Of a stretch of DNA of 45,106 bases, positions 1 to 15,447 are shown in pieces (within the stretch, counting starts at the first letter, position 1; every line of letters begins with the position of its first letter). The notes beneath the pieces are model-generated. The model had not been told where the DNA came from and searched no databases. It saw only the letters and a program-made list of their open reading frames with translations. The DNA lies in contig VBLP01000131.1 in NCBI GenBank assembly GCA_005887925.1, positions 1 to 45,106 on the forward strand, in the 5' to 3' direction. This DNA comes from Deltaproteobacteria bacterium. Its GTDB lineage: Bacteria > Myxococcota_A > Polyangia > Haliangiales > Haliangiaceae. The translations under genes were made by a program, and so were the position numbers.

Positions 1-46
1 ACGAGGACATGGAGCGCTGAGGTCGTGGCGGCGATTGCCGCGATGA

Positions 47-262
47 CCGGCTCGAAGCCAGCGCCGCGCCGAGCAACGTGAAACCGTTCGGTTGTTGCCG
101 TGGCAGATTCCGGAACGAATTTCTGCCAACCCGCCGCACCCCAACGTCGAGGGGCCGATCACGTTCGACCCGACCTACCTCGGGGCCGTGACCGGCTTCG
201 CCGGCGCGATCGACGACGCGAGCCGGCAGTTCCTGGCCACCAAGTCGGCCGCGATCGACTAG
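47..262 (+). other. Possible C-terminal coding fragment at window edge
   Basis: Reading frame 2 is open from the TGA at 44-46 to the TAG at 260-262. Its last about 50 residues look protein-like (a segment with ITFDPTYLGAVTGFAGAIDD, then a charged tail ending AAID). TTG codons at 92 and 95 are the only plausible local starts, so this may be the tail of a frameshifted gene entering from the left or a short orphan. Bases 1-46 carry nothing I can assign. I do not recognise a family. Confidence 0.25.
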
Positions 263-1092
263 CGGAACGTGACCGAGGCGTCGAGCGCGGGCGCCAGCGC
301 GCTGCCGTTCCACTCGTAGATCATGTCGTTCGCGCGGTCGCCGTCGCCGCCGCCGCAGATCAGGCCCTGACCGCGGACGCGGATCAGCGTCTTGCCGCCC
401 TGCGTGCCGGCCGCGAGCGCCGACAGGTTGCAGCAGAACGACTCGTCGGCGAGCGCGCCGGTGCCGGCCGGCAGATCCTTGCGTTCGACCGCCCTGGCGC
501 CCTTCCACACCACGGCCACGACCGGGCAGACCACGTCCTGGACGTCGGGGTCGCCGTCGGCGGACCTGGGCGGCCGCACGCCGCGCAGCAGCGCGACACA
601 CGCGGCCGACGCGCCCTTGGGCACGAGTGCCGGGGGCGCCGCCGCCGTCGCGATCGCCTTGTCGACCGTCAGCGCGCAGCCGCCCGGCTTGATCGCGGCG
701 TACTTCGCGTCGAGCGCCTTGCTGCAGTAATCGAGGTTGAACTCGATCGCCTTGACCAGCTTCTCGTTCCCTGGCTCGCGCAGCCCGGACTTGGGATGCG
801 ATAGCGGCGCCATCAGCCGCTCGCACTCGACGTACTGGCCGTTGCGCTCGTAGGCGACGGCGAGATCGTTGGCGACCCAGGCGCGCTCGCTCGCCGACTG
901 GCTGTCGCCGCACTCGCGGAGCAGCGGCTCGAGCAGCGCGATCGCCTTGCCGTGATCCCTCGCGGCCACCGCCTTGTCGGCGGCAGCGCGCACCTTGCGG
1001 ATCGCCGCGTTCGAGCAGTCGGGCTTGGGGCCGGCGTGCGCCACGCCGGCGAGCAGCACCAGACCGAGCAGGGACATCGAGATCGCTCGCAT
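259..1092 (-). CDS. Secreted protein of unknown function
   Basis: This is a 277-residue protein if started at the ATG at 1092, which puts a clean signal peptide at the front (MRAISMSLLGLVLLAGVAHA, cleavage after AHA). An upstream in-frame ATG at 1128 would add 12 residues ahead of the signal sequence and is less likely. The mature part begins GPKPDC and has a helical, TPR-like stretch of about 100 residues (alternating Ala-rich helices and an ERAWVANDLAVAYERNG segment). A Cys-containing C-terminal half follows, with CPVVAVVWKGA, SFCCNLSAL and GLICGGGDGDR. The cysteines suggest disulfides in the periplasm or outside. It lies 3' of the neighbouring secreted-protein gene on the same strand, so the two are probably cotranscribed. 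The family is not recognised. Confidence 0.75.
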   Translation of the reverse strand: MRAISMSLLGLVLLAGVAHAGPKPDCSNAAIRKVRAAADKAVAARDHGKAIALLEPLLRECGDSQSASERAWVANDLAVAYERNGQYVECERLMAPLSHPKSGLREPGNEKLVKAIEFNLDYCSKALDAKYAAIKPGGCALTVDKAIATAAAPPALVPKGASAACVALLRGVRPPRSADGDPDVQDVVCPVVAVVWKGARAVERKDLPAGTGALADESFCCNLSALAAGTQGGKTLIRVRGQGLICGGGDGDRANDMIYEWNGSALAPALDASVTFR

Positions 1093-1203
1093 GCCGGCGA
1101 GTATGTCGTGGCGATCTGCGGAAGTCACTTCTCGCCGCCGGTCAACGACGCGGCGATGTCCACGTTCGCGGGATCAGGATGCAGCGCAGCGAGCGCGAGC
1201 AGG

Positions 1204-2094
1204 TCAGCAGCGCTTGGCCGGAAACCGGGTGATCTTTCCGGTGGCGACATCGATGATGACGAGGTCCCCGGCGCGGGCGCCCGCATGGACCAGGACGAGG
1301 TGCATGGCGTCACCGACCAGGGTCGCCGAGTCGGACCCAGCAGCCTTGTCGACCGCGATGCGCTGCACCACCTTGCCGGTGACCACGTCCTGGAGGACCA
1401 CGACCTCGCCGGTCGCCGGAGCGAACGCATACGTGTTCCCGCTGACGTGGACCGGCGGCGAGTTGCTGTTGATCGGCGAGTTGCCCCCGAGCGGGGCGAT
1501 CTTCTTCCCGGTCTTCGTGGCCAGCCACTCGGTTCCCCCGGGCGTGCCGCATTCCGACTGCGTGATATCGAGGGTGTCACCGGCGAATGCGAGGAACATG
1601 CACATACCACCCTTGTCGGGGAGCTTGAACGTCGCCAGGTGCTTGCCGGTGGTGACATCGAAGGTCTCCACCTGCGACTGGCGATGCGGCGCTTGCGTGC
1701 CGAATGCAGCGAGCGTACCGCTGCGATTGACGGCGCTGACCAGGCCGAGGCCGGGGTCGACGATCCCCTTGGGCACGAGCTTGCGGCACGCGCTGCCGTC
1801 GTGATGACACACGGTGACGTCCGCCTCCGCCTCGGTGACCTTGGGTGCATCGGGCGCCGCGGTCACCTGAGGTCGATCGCTCCCGGCGGGCGCCTGCTCG
1901 GTCGTGACAGCGCCGGTCTGGAGGTTCACCGCGTAGCAGGCGAGGCCACCCGGCTCGAAGCAGAACCTGCCGCTCGTCGCGTCCAGGCCGACATGGCTCG
2001 AGTGCTTGCTGCCCCGGATGCAGACGCCATCGGCGCGCACGACCGCCGAGCCGAAGACGAGGACGACGGATCCGATCAATGACCAGCGATGCAT
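1204..2094 (-). CDS. Secreted beta-propeller-like protein, C-terminus possibly frameshifted
   Basis: A 296-residue protein with an N-terminal signal sequence (MHRWSLIGSVVLVFGSAVVRA, cut before DG) and a strong ribosome site, GGGAGG, five bases before the ATG at 2094. The body is beta-rich with repeated blade-like phrases (YAVNLQTGAVTT, ETFDVTTGKHLATF, VLQDVVTGKVVQRI, VIIDVATGKITRF), as in WD40/PQQ-type propellers. It is probably a secreted propeller of unknown ligand. The frame stops right after ITRFPAKRC, but the adjacent frame continues sensibly to 1125 (SAADLLALAALHPDPANVDI and on to TGGEK). A one-base indel near 1205-1215 may therefore have cut off about 27 residues. It is transcribed divergently from the lipoprotein gene at 2132. 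Confidence 0.7.
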   Translation of the reverse strand: MHRWSLIGSVVLVFGSAVVRADGVCIRGSKHSSHVGLDATSGRFCFEPGGLACYAVNLQTGAVTTEQAPAGSDRPQVTAAPDAPKVTEAEADVTVCHHDGSACRKLVPKGIVDPGLGLVSAVNRSGTLAAFGTQAPHRQSQVETFDVTTGKHLATFKLPDKGGMCMFLAFAGDTLDITQSECGTPGGTEWLATKTGKKIAPLGGNSPINSNSPPVHVSGNTYAFAPATGEVVVLQDVVTGKVVQRIAVDKAAGSDSATLVGDAMHLVLVHAGARAGDLVIIDVATGKITRFPAKRC

Positions 2095-2131
2095 CTCGCC
2101 TCCCTGCGATCATCTGTACTACGGTTTGCCC

Positions 2132-2665
2132 ATGAGGCTTGCGCTTGCGATCGTGATCTTGGTGATCTGCTCAGCCGGCTGTGGCAAGAAGCCGGACTCG
2201 GGAGCTGCTCCGGCCGTCTCCGATGAACGAAAGCCGGCCGCCCCGTCCGGCGCGGCCACCACTGCGCCGAGCGATGCCGTGCCGACGGTCGACGCGGCCG
2301 TCGCTGCCGATCACAATCCGCCGGCGCCAGAGGCGGCCGTCGTCGACGACAATCCGCGAACGTCCGAGCTATGCGGCGAGGTCCTGCTGAAGATCGTCGA
2401 CTGCGCCAAGGACAAGCAGTTCCTCGCGGCGCTCGACGAAGCTGTCGATGCCAAGCGCAAGGCCGCCGACAAGAAGCATCTCTCGCAGATCGTGAAGTGG
2501 CACTACACCGATTGCGGTGCGCTGCCGACCGCGATCGAGGACGGCGGATTCCTCGACAACTGGAGCACGGTGTCCGGAGCGCCGGGGATCCTCGATTCGT
2601 GCGGCACGCTCGGTACCGCGCTGCGCAAGGCGGGCGGGCTGTTCGGCGGCGACGTCGCGAACTGA
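2132..2665 (+). CDS. Lipoprotein of unknown function
   Basis: A 177-residue protein. The start at 2132 is chosen because it begins a type II signal sequence, MRLALAIVILVICSAGCGKK, with the lipobox Cys at residue 17. Longer in-frame starts would bury it. After the lipobox comes an about 65-residue Pro/Ala/Asp-rich linker (PAAPSGAATTAPSDAVPTV), then a small Cys-containing domain of about 95 residues (ELCGEVLLKIVDCAKD, YTDCGALP, ILDSCGTLG). Four cysteines in that domain probably form disulfides. The spacing of paired cysteines recalls small helical repeat proteins of myxobacterial lipoproteins, but I cannot name a family. Its 3' end meets the 3' end of the large minus-strand hydrolase gene with no gap. 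Confidence 0.7.
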   Translation: MRLALAIVILVICSAGCGKKPDSGAAPAVSDERKPAAPSGAATTAPSDAVPTVDAAVAADHNPPAPEAAVVDDNPRTSELCGEVLLKIVDCAKDKQFLAALDEAVDAKRKAADKKHLSQIVKWHYTDCGALPTAIEDGGFLDNWSTVSGAPGILDSCGTLGTALRKAGGLFGGDVAN

Positions 2666-5600
2666 TCATCCGGGCGGCTTCTCGTCCTCGTACGCGAGGT
2701 TGAGCTGCTTGCCGGTCTCCTCGACGTGCCAGTGCTCCTGCATCTTGGAGTCACCGCCCTTGTCCTTGTGGAGCGGGCGAGTGAGCCCGAACTGGTGGTA
2801 GATCTCCTCCCAGCCCCACAGATCAGGGGCCTTCGAGTTCGGGTTGTTCTTGTCGCGCCACGGGATCCCGACATCGACCGCGTGCCCCGAGCAGTGCGCC
2901 GAGACGCCCTGCCCCGACTCGAGCCGCATCGGAGCGCGCCGCGAGTCGCCGAAGTTGTAGCCTTCGGCCGCGACCTTTCCGGTTCCGCCACCCGCGTACA
3001 GCTTCTCGGCGTTCGCGATGATCTGGTCGTCGGTCCAGCCCGGCTTGTACCAGAGGTTGCCGTCTTCGTCCTTGCCGTCCTTGAGCTTGGCGAACAGCGA
3101 CCGGTCGATCATCTTCATGCCGCCGCGCGCGATCCAGAAGCGGACCGACATCCAGTGGGCGTGTCGTGGATCGCGCATGCCTTCACCGATCACGATGTCA
3201 TCGACCACCATGTCGTTCGCGATCGCCCAGTTCATCAGCGCGTTGACCTTCGACATCAGGGATGAGTCGAGTGCCGTTCCATGGAACGACGCGAGGAAGT
3301 TCGACCCGAACCGCCACTTGAACTTGCTCTGACCGGGCTTGCACTCCTTGGGCAACTCGGCGCGGATCGCGTCGGCGCGCGCCTTGTCCTTGGCATCGCT
3401 GAGCTCGTTGCCGAACGGAACGACCGCACCCGCCTCCGGCTTCCCGCCGAGGTTGGAGAAGTTGATCCAGAGGTTCTTTTCGAGCCCGATCTCCGGCGTC
3501 ACGATCTGCGCGCGCGCCATGTACTCCGGCATCCCCTTCTTCCGGTTCGGGGTTGGCTTCTCGTGGACCTTCGCGACGTGCAGCTTGGTGCCCCTGGGCA
3601 AGGTGCCGGCGGTCTGCATGCTCTCCGCGCTGGTGTAGAGCGTCGTGCCCTCCGTGACGATCGAGAAGGCGTTCTTGAACACGTGGTTGTCGTCGCCTGC
3701 GCTCCGCTGTCTCTCGCGGATCGAGTCGGTGGCGTTTCCGAACGAGTCCACGCCGCCCTTCAACCGATCGTAGTGACCGGCGTGGTCGTGGGTCGGCTGG
3801 ATCTCTCCGACCGGCGCTGCTGCCTTGACCTCGTGCTTGGGCTTGGCGTCGTGTGCATGGTCGTCGTGAGCCGCCTTGGGGGGCGCCTGGACGGGCGGCG
3901 CGTCGGCGTGCGCGTCCTTGGTGGTCGAGGCCTTGACCACCGGGTCGGCCGGCTTCGCGGTCGTGGCGGGCGGCGTATCCTTGAGGACGCCGTGGTCGCG
4001 CTTGCCGTAGGTCTCGTTGCCGGCAGCACCCTCGGCGACCGATAGCGCGGAGTCGTCCATCACCTCGTCGCGCAGCGGGTGGTGGTCGCGGAGCTCGTTG
4101 TGGGTCTTGTCGTACGCGAGGATCAGGATGTCGCAGTGATTCTCGCCGCCCTTCATCAGCCGCGTGTGCTGGAACACGGTCATGTACTGCCCGCGCTTCT
4201 CGCCTTCGGCGGCGTGCTCGAGCGTGAACCCGTGCTTTGCCGCAGGGCCCTTGAGCACGGACTTGTCGAAGTAGTCCTTCCAGTACGAATTGCCCGGCGT
4301 GTGCAGCTGCGTCGGCGTCTCGATGATCCGGACGGTCTTGCCCGGGCTGCCCTTGAACATCCAGTTCTGCGTGCTCGCGTAGTGGACCGAGGCGTAGTCC
4401 GAGTCCATCAGCGTGACATCGGTGATCGCATCAGCGAGCTTGCCGGCACCTTCGAGCGCGCTGTGGATGCCCTGATAGCCACCTGCACTGTGACCGGCGA
4501 TCGAGATGTGGCCGGGGCTGAGCGGTCCGCCGCCGATCTGCTCGGTGAGCCCGCGTAGCGTGCCCTCGAGGAACGTCGGCAGGCTGTCGGCGCCCTGCAG
4601 GCCCTTCATGTAACCGCCCTCATCGGAGCGGTCCTTCCGCTTCGGGGCCCGTCCGCTGACCCCCTGCGGCAGGACCGCGATCGTGTTCTTGTTGCGCGCG
4701 CGCGACATCGCCTCCGCCGCGATGTCGGCTCCCGAGATCACGGCGTGCGAATCCTTGCCTTTCTGCGCCGGATCGATGCCGTAGTCGGCATCGAACCCGT
4801 GCAGGAACATGAAGATGTTGGGTGTCGGTGTGAGCTTGCCGGGAGATACGTAGACCAGCACCTTCTGCTCGGTCTCGCCCGAGCCGACCGTGACGACGTG
4901 GGGCTCGATGTGCTCGGCCTCCGGCGTGACCTCGGGGGTCGCCGGCCGCACCGGCTGAGCCACTGCCGTCTTGCCGGCGTCGGCCGCTGGCATCGGGGTG
5001 GGTGCCTTGGGGGTCACGGTGGGCGCCAGGGTCTTGTGCTCGGCGGGCGGGGTCGCCGGCTTGGCGGGCGCCGGCTTGGCCGCGCTGGTGCGGGCGAGCG
5101 TCGCCTTCACCAGATCGGCGAGCAGCAGCGGCAGGAGGACCAGGCCCTCGAGCGACGGCGTGCCGCCGTGGAGCTTCTCGTCGAACGCGATGAACGACTT
5201 GACCGCCTCGCCCTGATCGATCTTGCCGCGGAGGAACAGCTTCATGACCGCGGCGTACTGCGCGCGCAGCCTGGCCTGCCGGCCCTCGTCGAGCTTGCCC
5301 TCGGCCGCGGCGTCCTGCTTCGCCGGTGCGGCCGCGTCGCGCTTGGCCGGTGCGATCGCCTGCGTGACCGGCTTGGCCGCCGGCTCGCCGGGCTGGCCGT
5401 GCGCCTTGTTCCAGAACCGGAGCGTCTTCTCGACGCGGCCCTCGTTGCCGCCCTCGCTGTGCCAGTTCGACAGCGTCTCCTTGCACTTGGCGTCGACGAG
5501 GTCGCCGAAGTCGTTGCCCCAGGTCGCCGGCCACCTGGCGCGGTCGGTGGTGTGCGCGTCGTAGAACGCGTCGATCGCCTTGAGGAACGCCGCGTTGGCG

Positions 5601-7557
5601 TACTTGGGGTTGTTGACGCGCATCGAGAAGTACAGCACCGCAGCCTTGGGGCTCGCGGTCATCCAGGTCTCGGCCTTGCCGTACTGATCGCGGTACTTGG
5701 CGTGGAACGTGTTCTTGCAAGCCTTGAGCGACTGATCGACGACCTTGTCGCCGAACTTGACGCCCTGGGCCTCCTTGTACATGTCCTTGGCGCGCTCGAA
5801 CTGCGCCTTCTGCACCCGCGGGTCGGCGCCGGCGGCGGCGAAGATCTCGCTCCACGTGCGCGCGGTCTGCTTGTCCTCGCGGACCAGCTTGTCGATCGCC
5901 GCCTTGCCCTCGCCGTCGTCGCCGAGCGGGTACTCCTTGCCGTTGTACCAGAGCTGGTACTGGCCGCCGCTGGGCCTCACGTCGATGCCCTTGGACGCGA
6001 AGTCGTCCTGGAACGCCGCGCGGCCCTCGGCGCCGGACTTGTCCTTGAGGAAGCCGAGGAACTTCTGGAGGCTGCCGGCGTGCAGCGTCCACTGCATGAT
6101 GCCGAACGACAGGATGCCGGCGTCGTAGGTCTGGACCGAGTCGTAGCGGCCCTCGACGTTGGACACGGCATAGATCGCGGCGCTGACGTCGCCGCCGGCG
6201 TGCTTGACGCCGTGGGTGCCGCCGAGGTCCCAGCCGTAGGTCTTGCTGTCGCCCTTGCCGTAGGACGTCCAGCGATCCTTGCCGGGACCCTTGAGGTTGT
6301 CGGTGCCGGCGAAGCTGTCCGCGGCGGTCGCGGCGGGTGCGGCCGCCGGCTTGGGCGCCGCGGCCTCGACGGGCTTGGGCGCGACGACCGCCGGCTGGGG
6401 CGCCGGGGCCGGTTTGGCCTCGACGGGCTTGGGCGCGACGGCCGCCGGTTGGGGCGCCGGCGCCGGTTTAGCCTCGACGGGCTTGGGCGCGACGGCCGGC
6501 TTGGGCGCGGCAGCAACGGGTGCAGGGATCGCCGGTGCGGCCGGCTTCGATGCTGGAGCGGCTCCCGGCGCCTCGGGCTTGGCCGAGGGCTTGCTCGCGG
6601 TGGCGAGCGTGACGTGTCCGATGCGTCCATCGGCCGGGATGCCGTGCGCCCGCTGCCAGGCGGCGACGGCGTTGGGGTCCGCTTCGTTGCCCGAGCCGCA
6701 GGCGTTGTGAGTCGCGGCATTGAACTGCGCGATCAGACCGTGGCGCTCGTTGTAGGCGCGGGCGGCGTCCTGCCAGCTCCGCTTGGCCGGTGCGGCCGGC
6801 GCGGCCGCCTTGGCGGGGGCCGGATCGTCGAGCAGCTCGTGCATCTCGGCTTGCGAAAGCGGATGCGCGGGGCCCTTGGGGGCCTTGGCGGGGGCCGGAT
6901 CGTCGAGCAGCTCGTGCATCTCGGCTTGCGAAAGCGGATGCGCGGGGCCCTTGGGGGCCTTGGCGGGCGCCGGATCATCGAGGAGCTCGTGCATCTCGGC
7001 CTGGCTGAGCGGATGCCGCGGGCCCTTGGGGGCCTTGGCGGGCGCCGGATCATCGAGGAGCTCGTGCATCTCGGCCTGGCTGAGCGGATGCCGCGGGCCC
7101 TTGGGCGCAGCGCCTGGCGCCGGGGTCTCGGCGACCGCGGTGCTGAGGCCCTGTGCCGCCCCGGCGAGGGCCGGTCCCGGCGCGGGAACCGCTTCGTGCG
7201 CGGCGGCGCCGCCACCACCGCCACCACCGCCGGCGGGTGCGCTGACCGTACCTGCCTCGGGACCCTCGGACTCGGCCGCGTCGGGCGGCGCCGGTTCCCG
7301 GGTCGCCGCTGCCCCCGTGCCGGTCTCGATCTCGGCCTGCGCGACCGCGGTGGCCGCCGGATCGACGTGGCTCGGCTCGGGGGCGGCGCCGTGCAGCGCG
7401 AGCTGATCGACGTCGGGGCCCGCCAGCGCGGCGGTCGTCGAGGCATCGCCGCCGTACTGCGCGTCGATCTCGGCCAGCGACTGCGAGACCGCAAGTCCAC
7501 CGGCGGCACCCGCGGCGCCACCGGCAGCGATGTCCTGCGCGTCATCGCCGGATCCAT
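2666..7557 (-). CDS. Very large multidomain cell-wall hydrolase (PG-binding, lysozyme-like, alpha/beta hydrolase, M15 peptidase)
   Basis: The main frame encodes 1467 residues from the ATG at 7069, but it is open and coding-like up to the stop of the upstream gene (7571). The best start (ATG 7557, preceded by GAAGAGGA) is in another frame, so an indel near 7545-7557 is likely. Numbered from 7069, the layout is: four 25-residue repeats (MHELLDDPAPAKAPKGP, 1-100); a peptidoglycan-binding-like segment around 120-155 (AVAAWQRAHGIPADGRIGH); a Pro/Ala linker with 20-residue repeats (about 165-250); a lysozyme-like domain (about 270-560, VEGRYDSVQTYDAGILSFG); an alpha/beta hydrolase (about 735-985, FLHGFDADYG and GHSAGG nucleophile motif); an SH3-like segment (about 1120-1210); and an M15 D-Ala-D-Ala peptidase-like domain (SAHCSGHAVDV near 1395, EHWHVE near 1446, supplying the zinc ligands). 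There is no signal peptide. The gene directly follows an injection-system-type AAA+ ATPase, so it may be a delivered effector or baseplate lysin; this is inference. Confidence 0.8.
6350..6520 (-). repeat. About 60-bp Pro/Ala-coding tandem repeat
   Basis: Within the linker of the large hydrolase, the segment APKPVEAKPAPAPQPA is repeated about three times with a period near 20 codons. It is a flexible spacer between the peptidoglycan-binding-like and lysozyme-like domains. Confidence 0.7.
6810..7110 (-). repeat. 75-bp tandem coding repeat, four full copies
   Basis: The 25-residue unit containing HPLSQAEMHELLDDPAPAK recurs with Met codons at 7069, 6994, 6919 and 6844, exactly 75 bases apart, plus a partial copy upstream (PKGPRHPLSQAE). 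Two copies differ from the other two at the same positions (PRHPLSQ versus PAHPLSQ). This suggests recent duplication of a two-copy block. The function is unknown; it could be a docking or spacer segment. Confidence 0.85.
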
Positions 7558-7570
7558 GGTGTCCTCTTCG

Positions 7571-9652
7571 TTACAGCTCCGATGTCGCGGCCAGCACGTG
7601 GCCCATCGACAGATACTCTCCGCGCGCGGCCTGCGTGACCGTGGCTTGATCGATCCGGCTCCTGCCCTCGGCGGCGGCGAGGAACGCGGCCGCGAGCGCC
7701 GCGTTGCGGATGTTCGCGCCGGTCATCTGCGGGTACAGCCGCGACAGCTTGCGCGCGTCGATGTCGCGGCCGAGCGGCGCGCCGTCGGCGGCGAGCAGCT
7801 GCGTCCACAGCTGCTCGCGCTCGTCCTCGTCGGGGTGCTGGAACACCACGTGGGCCGCGAGCCGGCGCTTGAGCGCCTTGTCGATGCTCGCTTCGAGGTT
7901 GGTCGTCAGGATGACGATGCCGTTGAAGCGCTCGATGCGCTGCAAGAGGAAGTTGACCTCGAGGTTGGCGTAGCGGTCGGTCGCGCCGCGCATCTCGGTC
8001 GAGCGCTGGCCGAACAGCGCGTCGGCCTCGTCGAACAGGAGCAGCACGTGGCCGGCCTCGGCGGCGTCGAACACCTTGGCCAGCTGCTTCTCGGTCTCGC
8101 CGATCCACTTCGAGACCACCTTGCTGAGATCGACCTGGTAGAGCTCGAGGTCGAGCTCGTTGGCGATCAGGCCCGCGACCATCGTCTTGCCGGTGCCGGG
8201 CGGCCCCGAGAACAGCGCCGCCACGCCGACGCCGCGCGGCATCTTGGCGCGGTAGCCCCACTGCTCGTAGACCATGTGGGCGTGCCGGACGCGGCCGACC
8301 AGGCCGACCACGCGCGTCATCACGTCGTCGGCCAGGACCAGGTCGTTCCAGGTCTGCTTGACCACGACGCGCTCGGCGAGCCCGCCGAGCCGCTCGGCGA
8401 CGTTCTGGCGGATGCCGGACTGGAGCTCGCCGGGGGTGAGCCGCGAGCCCGGCGGCCGGCCGGCGAGCACCAGCGCGCTCGACACCGCGCGGCGGATCGC
8501 ACCGGCGCCCATCGGGAAGCGATGCGCGATCAGATCGATCTCGGCCGCGCCATCGCCCGCCGCGCCGGTGATCGCGCCGGCGAGGTCGCGCCACAGTGCG
8601 GCGCGCGCCGCGACGTCGGGGATCGGCCAGTCGATGCGCACCGCGGGCAGCTGGACGCCGACGTCGATACCGCGCCAGCTCGACACCAGGACGACCGGCT
8701 CGCTCGCGGTGTTGAGGTGCTGCGCGAGCAGCCGCATCCGCGGATCCTTGCCGCCCTCGGCGGACATCAGCTCCTCGATGCCGGCGATCACGGCGACCGC
8801 GCCGCGCAGCGCGGCCTCGCGGCGCAGCGCGACCAGCGCATCGCGCAGGCTGTCCGGCGACGGCGCGAGGTTGGCGAGATCGATCGCGAGCACCGGCCCG
8901 CCGGTGGCGAGCGCGACCGCGGTACGCCGGCCGGTGAGCTCGGGGCCCTCGATGTAGAGCACGAGCGGCTGGCGGTTGCCGAGCATGGCGCCGATGTGGG
9001 CGACCGCGCGCTGCTGGACCTCGTCGAGCAGCGCGCCCTCGGCCGGCGGCGCGATCTCCGACAGCGCCGCGACGCTGCTCGGCTGGCCGGCGAGGTAGTG
9101 GATCAGCTCGGGCGCCGGCATCCACGGCAGCGCCGCCGGCACCCACTCGCCTTGCGCCGGCACCAGCAGGCCGTTGCGCGACGCCGCGTGGCCGGGCAGG
9201 AGCGCGAGGCCGAGCGCGCGCGACGCATCGGCCTCGAGGTTGGCGATCCGGCCGTACAGCGACAGCGACAGGCCGCGCGACGCGGTGTCGTCGAGGCCTC
9301 TGGCGTGAACCAGCATGCGCGGGTTGACCGCGAGCGCGACCGCGGTCCACAGAAAGCCGACCTCGTGGCCCGAGCAGCCCAGCCGGCGCGCCAGCGCCTG
9401 CATCGGCCGCTCGTCGGCGCCGGGCAGCTCGGCGATGTGCTGCTCGACCACGTCGAGCTCCTCGCTGATCGGCGCGAGCGCCGGGTGGTCCTGCTCGCGC
9501 TGCACGCGCTGGGTCTGGAGCATCGCGCGCATCGTCCGCAGCAGCGCGGCGTGGAGCTGCAGCTCGTACTCGATGCGGGCGAGGCTGTGCTGGGGGGACA
9601 GGCGGAGGTCTCCCGCGTCGTACAGATCGAACATGGCTGCTGAGCCCGCCAT
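7571..9652 (-). CDS. Two-domain AAA+ ATPase, contractile-injection-system type
   Basis: A 693-residue protein from the ATG at 9652 ([14 protein letters not shown]); the ATG at 9634 is an alternative. The open frame goes further upstream to 9823, but that part does not look coding. Order of parts: an N-terminal helical and winged-helix-like region (about 1-190); a degenerate AAA domain (about 255-400, Walker A reduced to GPELTGRRT); then a canonical AAA+ domain with Walker [10 protein letters not shown], Walker [13 protein letters not shown], sensor [11 protein letters not shown] and arginines in [10 protein letters not shown]. This inactive-plus-active arrangement with a long N-terminal domain is typical of the AAA+ ATPases encoded in extracellular contractile injection (Afp/PVC-like) loci. 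No sheath, tube or baseplate gene is visible here. The next gene, a multidomain cell-wall hydrolase, starts 14 bases after the stop, so the two form an operon. Confidence 0.85.
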   Translation of the reverse strand: MAGSAAMFDLYDAGDLRLSPQHSLARIEYELQLHAALLRTMRAMLQTQRVQREQDHPALAPISEELDVVEQHIAELPGADERPMQALARRLGCSGHEVGFLWTAVALAVNPRMLVHARGLDDTASRGLSLSLYGRIANLEADASRALGLALLPGHAASRNGLLVPAQGEWVPAALPWMPAPELIHYLAGQPSSVAALSEIAPPAEGALLDEVQQRAVAHIGAMLGNRQPLVLYIEGPELTGRRTAVALATGGPVLAIDLANLAPSPDSLRDALVALRREAALRGAVAVIAGIEELMSAEGGKDPRMRLLAQHLNTASEPVVLVSSWRGIDVGVQLPAVRIDWPIPDVAARAALWRDLAGAITGAAGDGAAEIDLIAHRFPMGAGAIRRAVSSALVLAGRPPGSRLTPGELQSGIRQNVAERLGGLAERVVVKQTWNDLVLADDVMTRVVGLVGRVRHAHMVYEQWGYRAKMPRGVGVAALFSGPPGTGKTMVAGLIANELDLELYQVDLSKVVSKWIGETEKQLAKVFDAAEAGHVLLLFDEADALFGQRSTEMRGATDRYANLEVNFLLQRIERFNGIVILTTNLEASIDKALKRRLAAHVVFQHPDEDEREQLWTQLLAADGAPLGRDIDARKLSRLYPQMTGANIRNAALAAAFLAAAEGRSRIDQATVTQAARGEYLSMGHVLAATSEL

Positions 9653-9771
9653 ACTAATGGAAAGTCCCCCGTGGGCCAGACTGCTATTTTCTACGCGATC
9701 GTCGACGCCGACGTTCCCCCGGACCCGCGATTTATCTCCGTTGGATCTAATGCCAATCGCGGAATGTCGGA

Positions 9772-9823
9772 GTGTCTCTCCGAATGTCTCTGAGTGTCTC
9801 CGCCGGACATCGGGGAGAGACAC
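9772..9823. promoter_or_regulatory. Inverted and direct GTGTCTC repeats upstream of the AAA+ gene
   Basis: GTGTCTCTCC at 9772-9781 is repeated in inverted orientation as GGAGAGACAC at 9814-9823, and the core GTGTCTC also occurs directly at 9794 and 9871. The block is in the 266-bp space between the kinase gene's 3' end (9919) and the ATPase gene's 5' end (9652). It could be an operator, or on RNA a stem-loop ending the kinase transcript. I see no strong T-run. Confidence 0.45.
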
Positions 9824-9918
9824 TGCGCGGGTGAATCATCGCGGCAAGTTTCGCCATCCCGCGTGTCTCCGGAACGTGGGTGGCGAGCGCACCTACACCG
9901 AGGATCCGAGATCCGGCG

Positions 9919-15192
<5,274 letters not shown>

Positions 15193-15447
15193 ACTGCACA
15201 GATCGACCGCCGACGAGCGATCTGTACCCCGCACCCACCGCGAGCCCCGCCCGGCGCCGGCGCCGGCCACCGCAGGCGCGGGATCGACCGTGCGTGGCGC
15301 GATCGTGCGTGCACCTGCGCCTCGGTGTGACCAGGCGCAGGCAGTTCGCCGTCGGCGGTCGTCGCAGCTCGCCGGTTTGGCAATCCGCGGCGCGGGAATC
15401 GCGGTTGCACATGCTTCGAGCCATTCCAACCGATGAGGAGTCTTCCG

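Noticed and set aside
4745-9643. Plus-strand open frame of 1632 codons
   Set aside because: It is antisense to the hydrolase and ATPase genes. Its Leu/Arg/Val/Gly-rich content is what reverse-reading of GC-rich codons gives, and it has no domain motif.
15193-15447. N-terminal extension of the kinase into the divergent intergenic region
   Set aside because: The frame stays open by GC bias but reads as shadow of the lipoprotein gene beyond the GTG at 15192.
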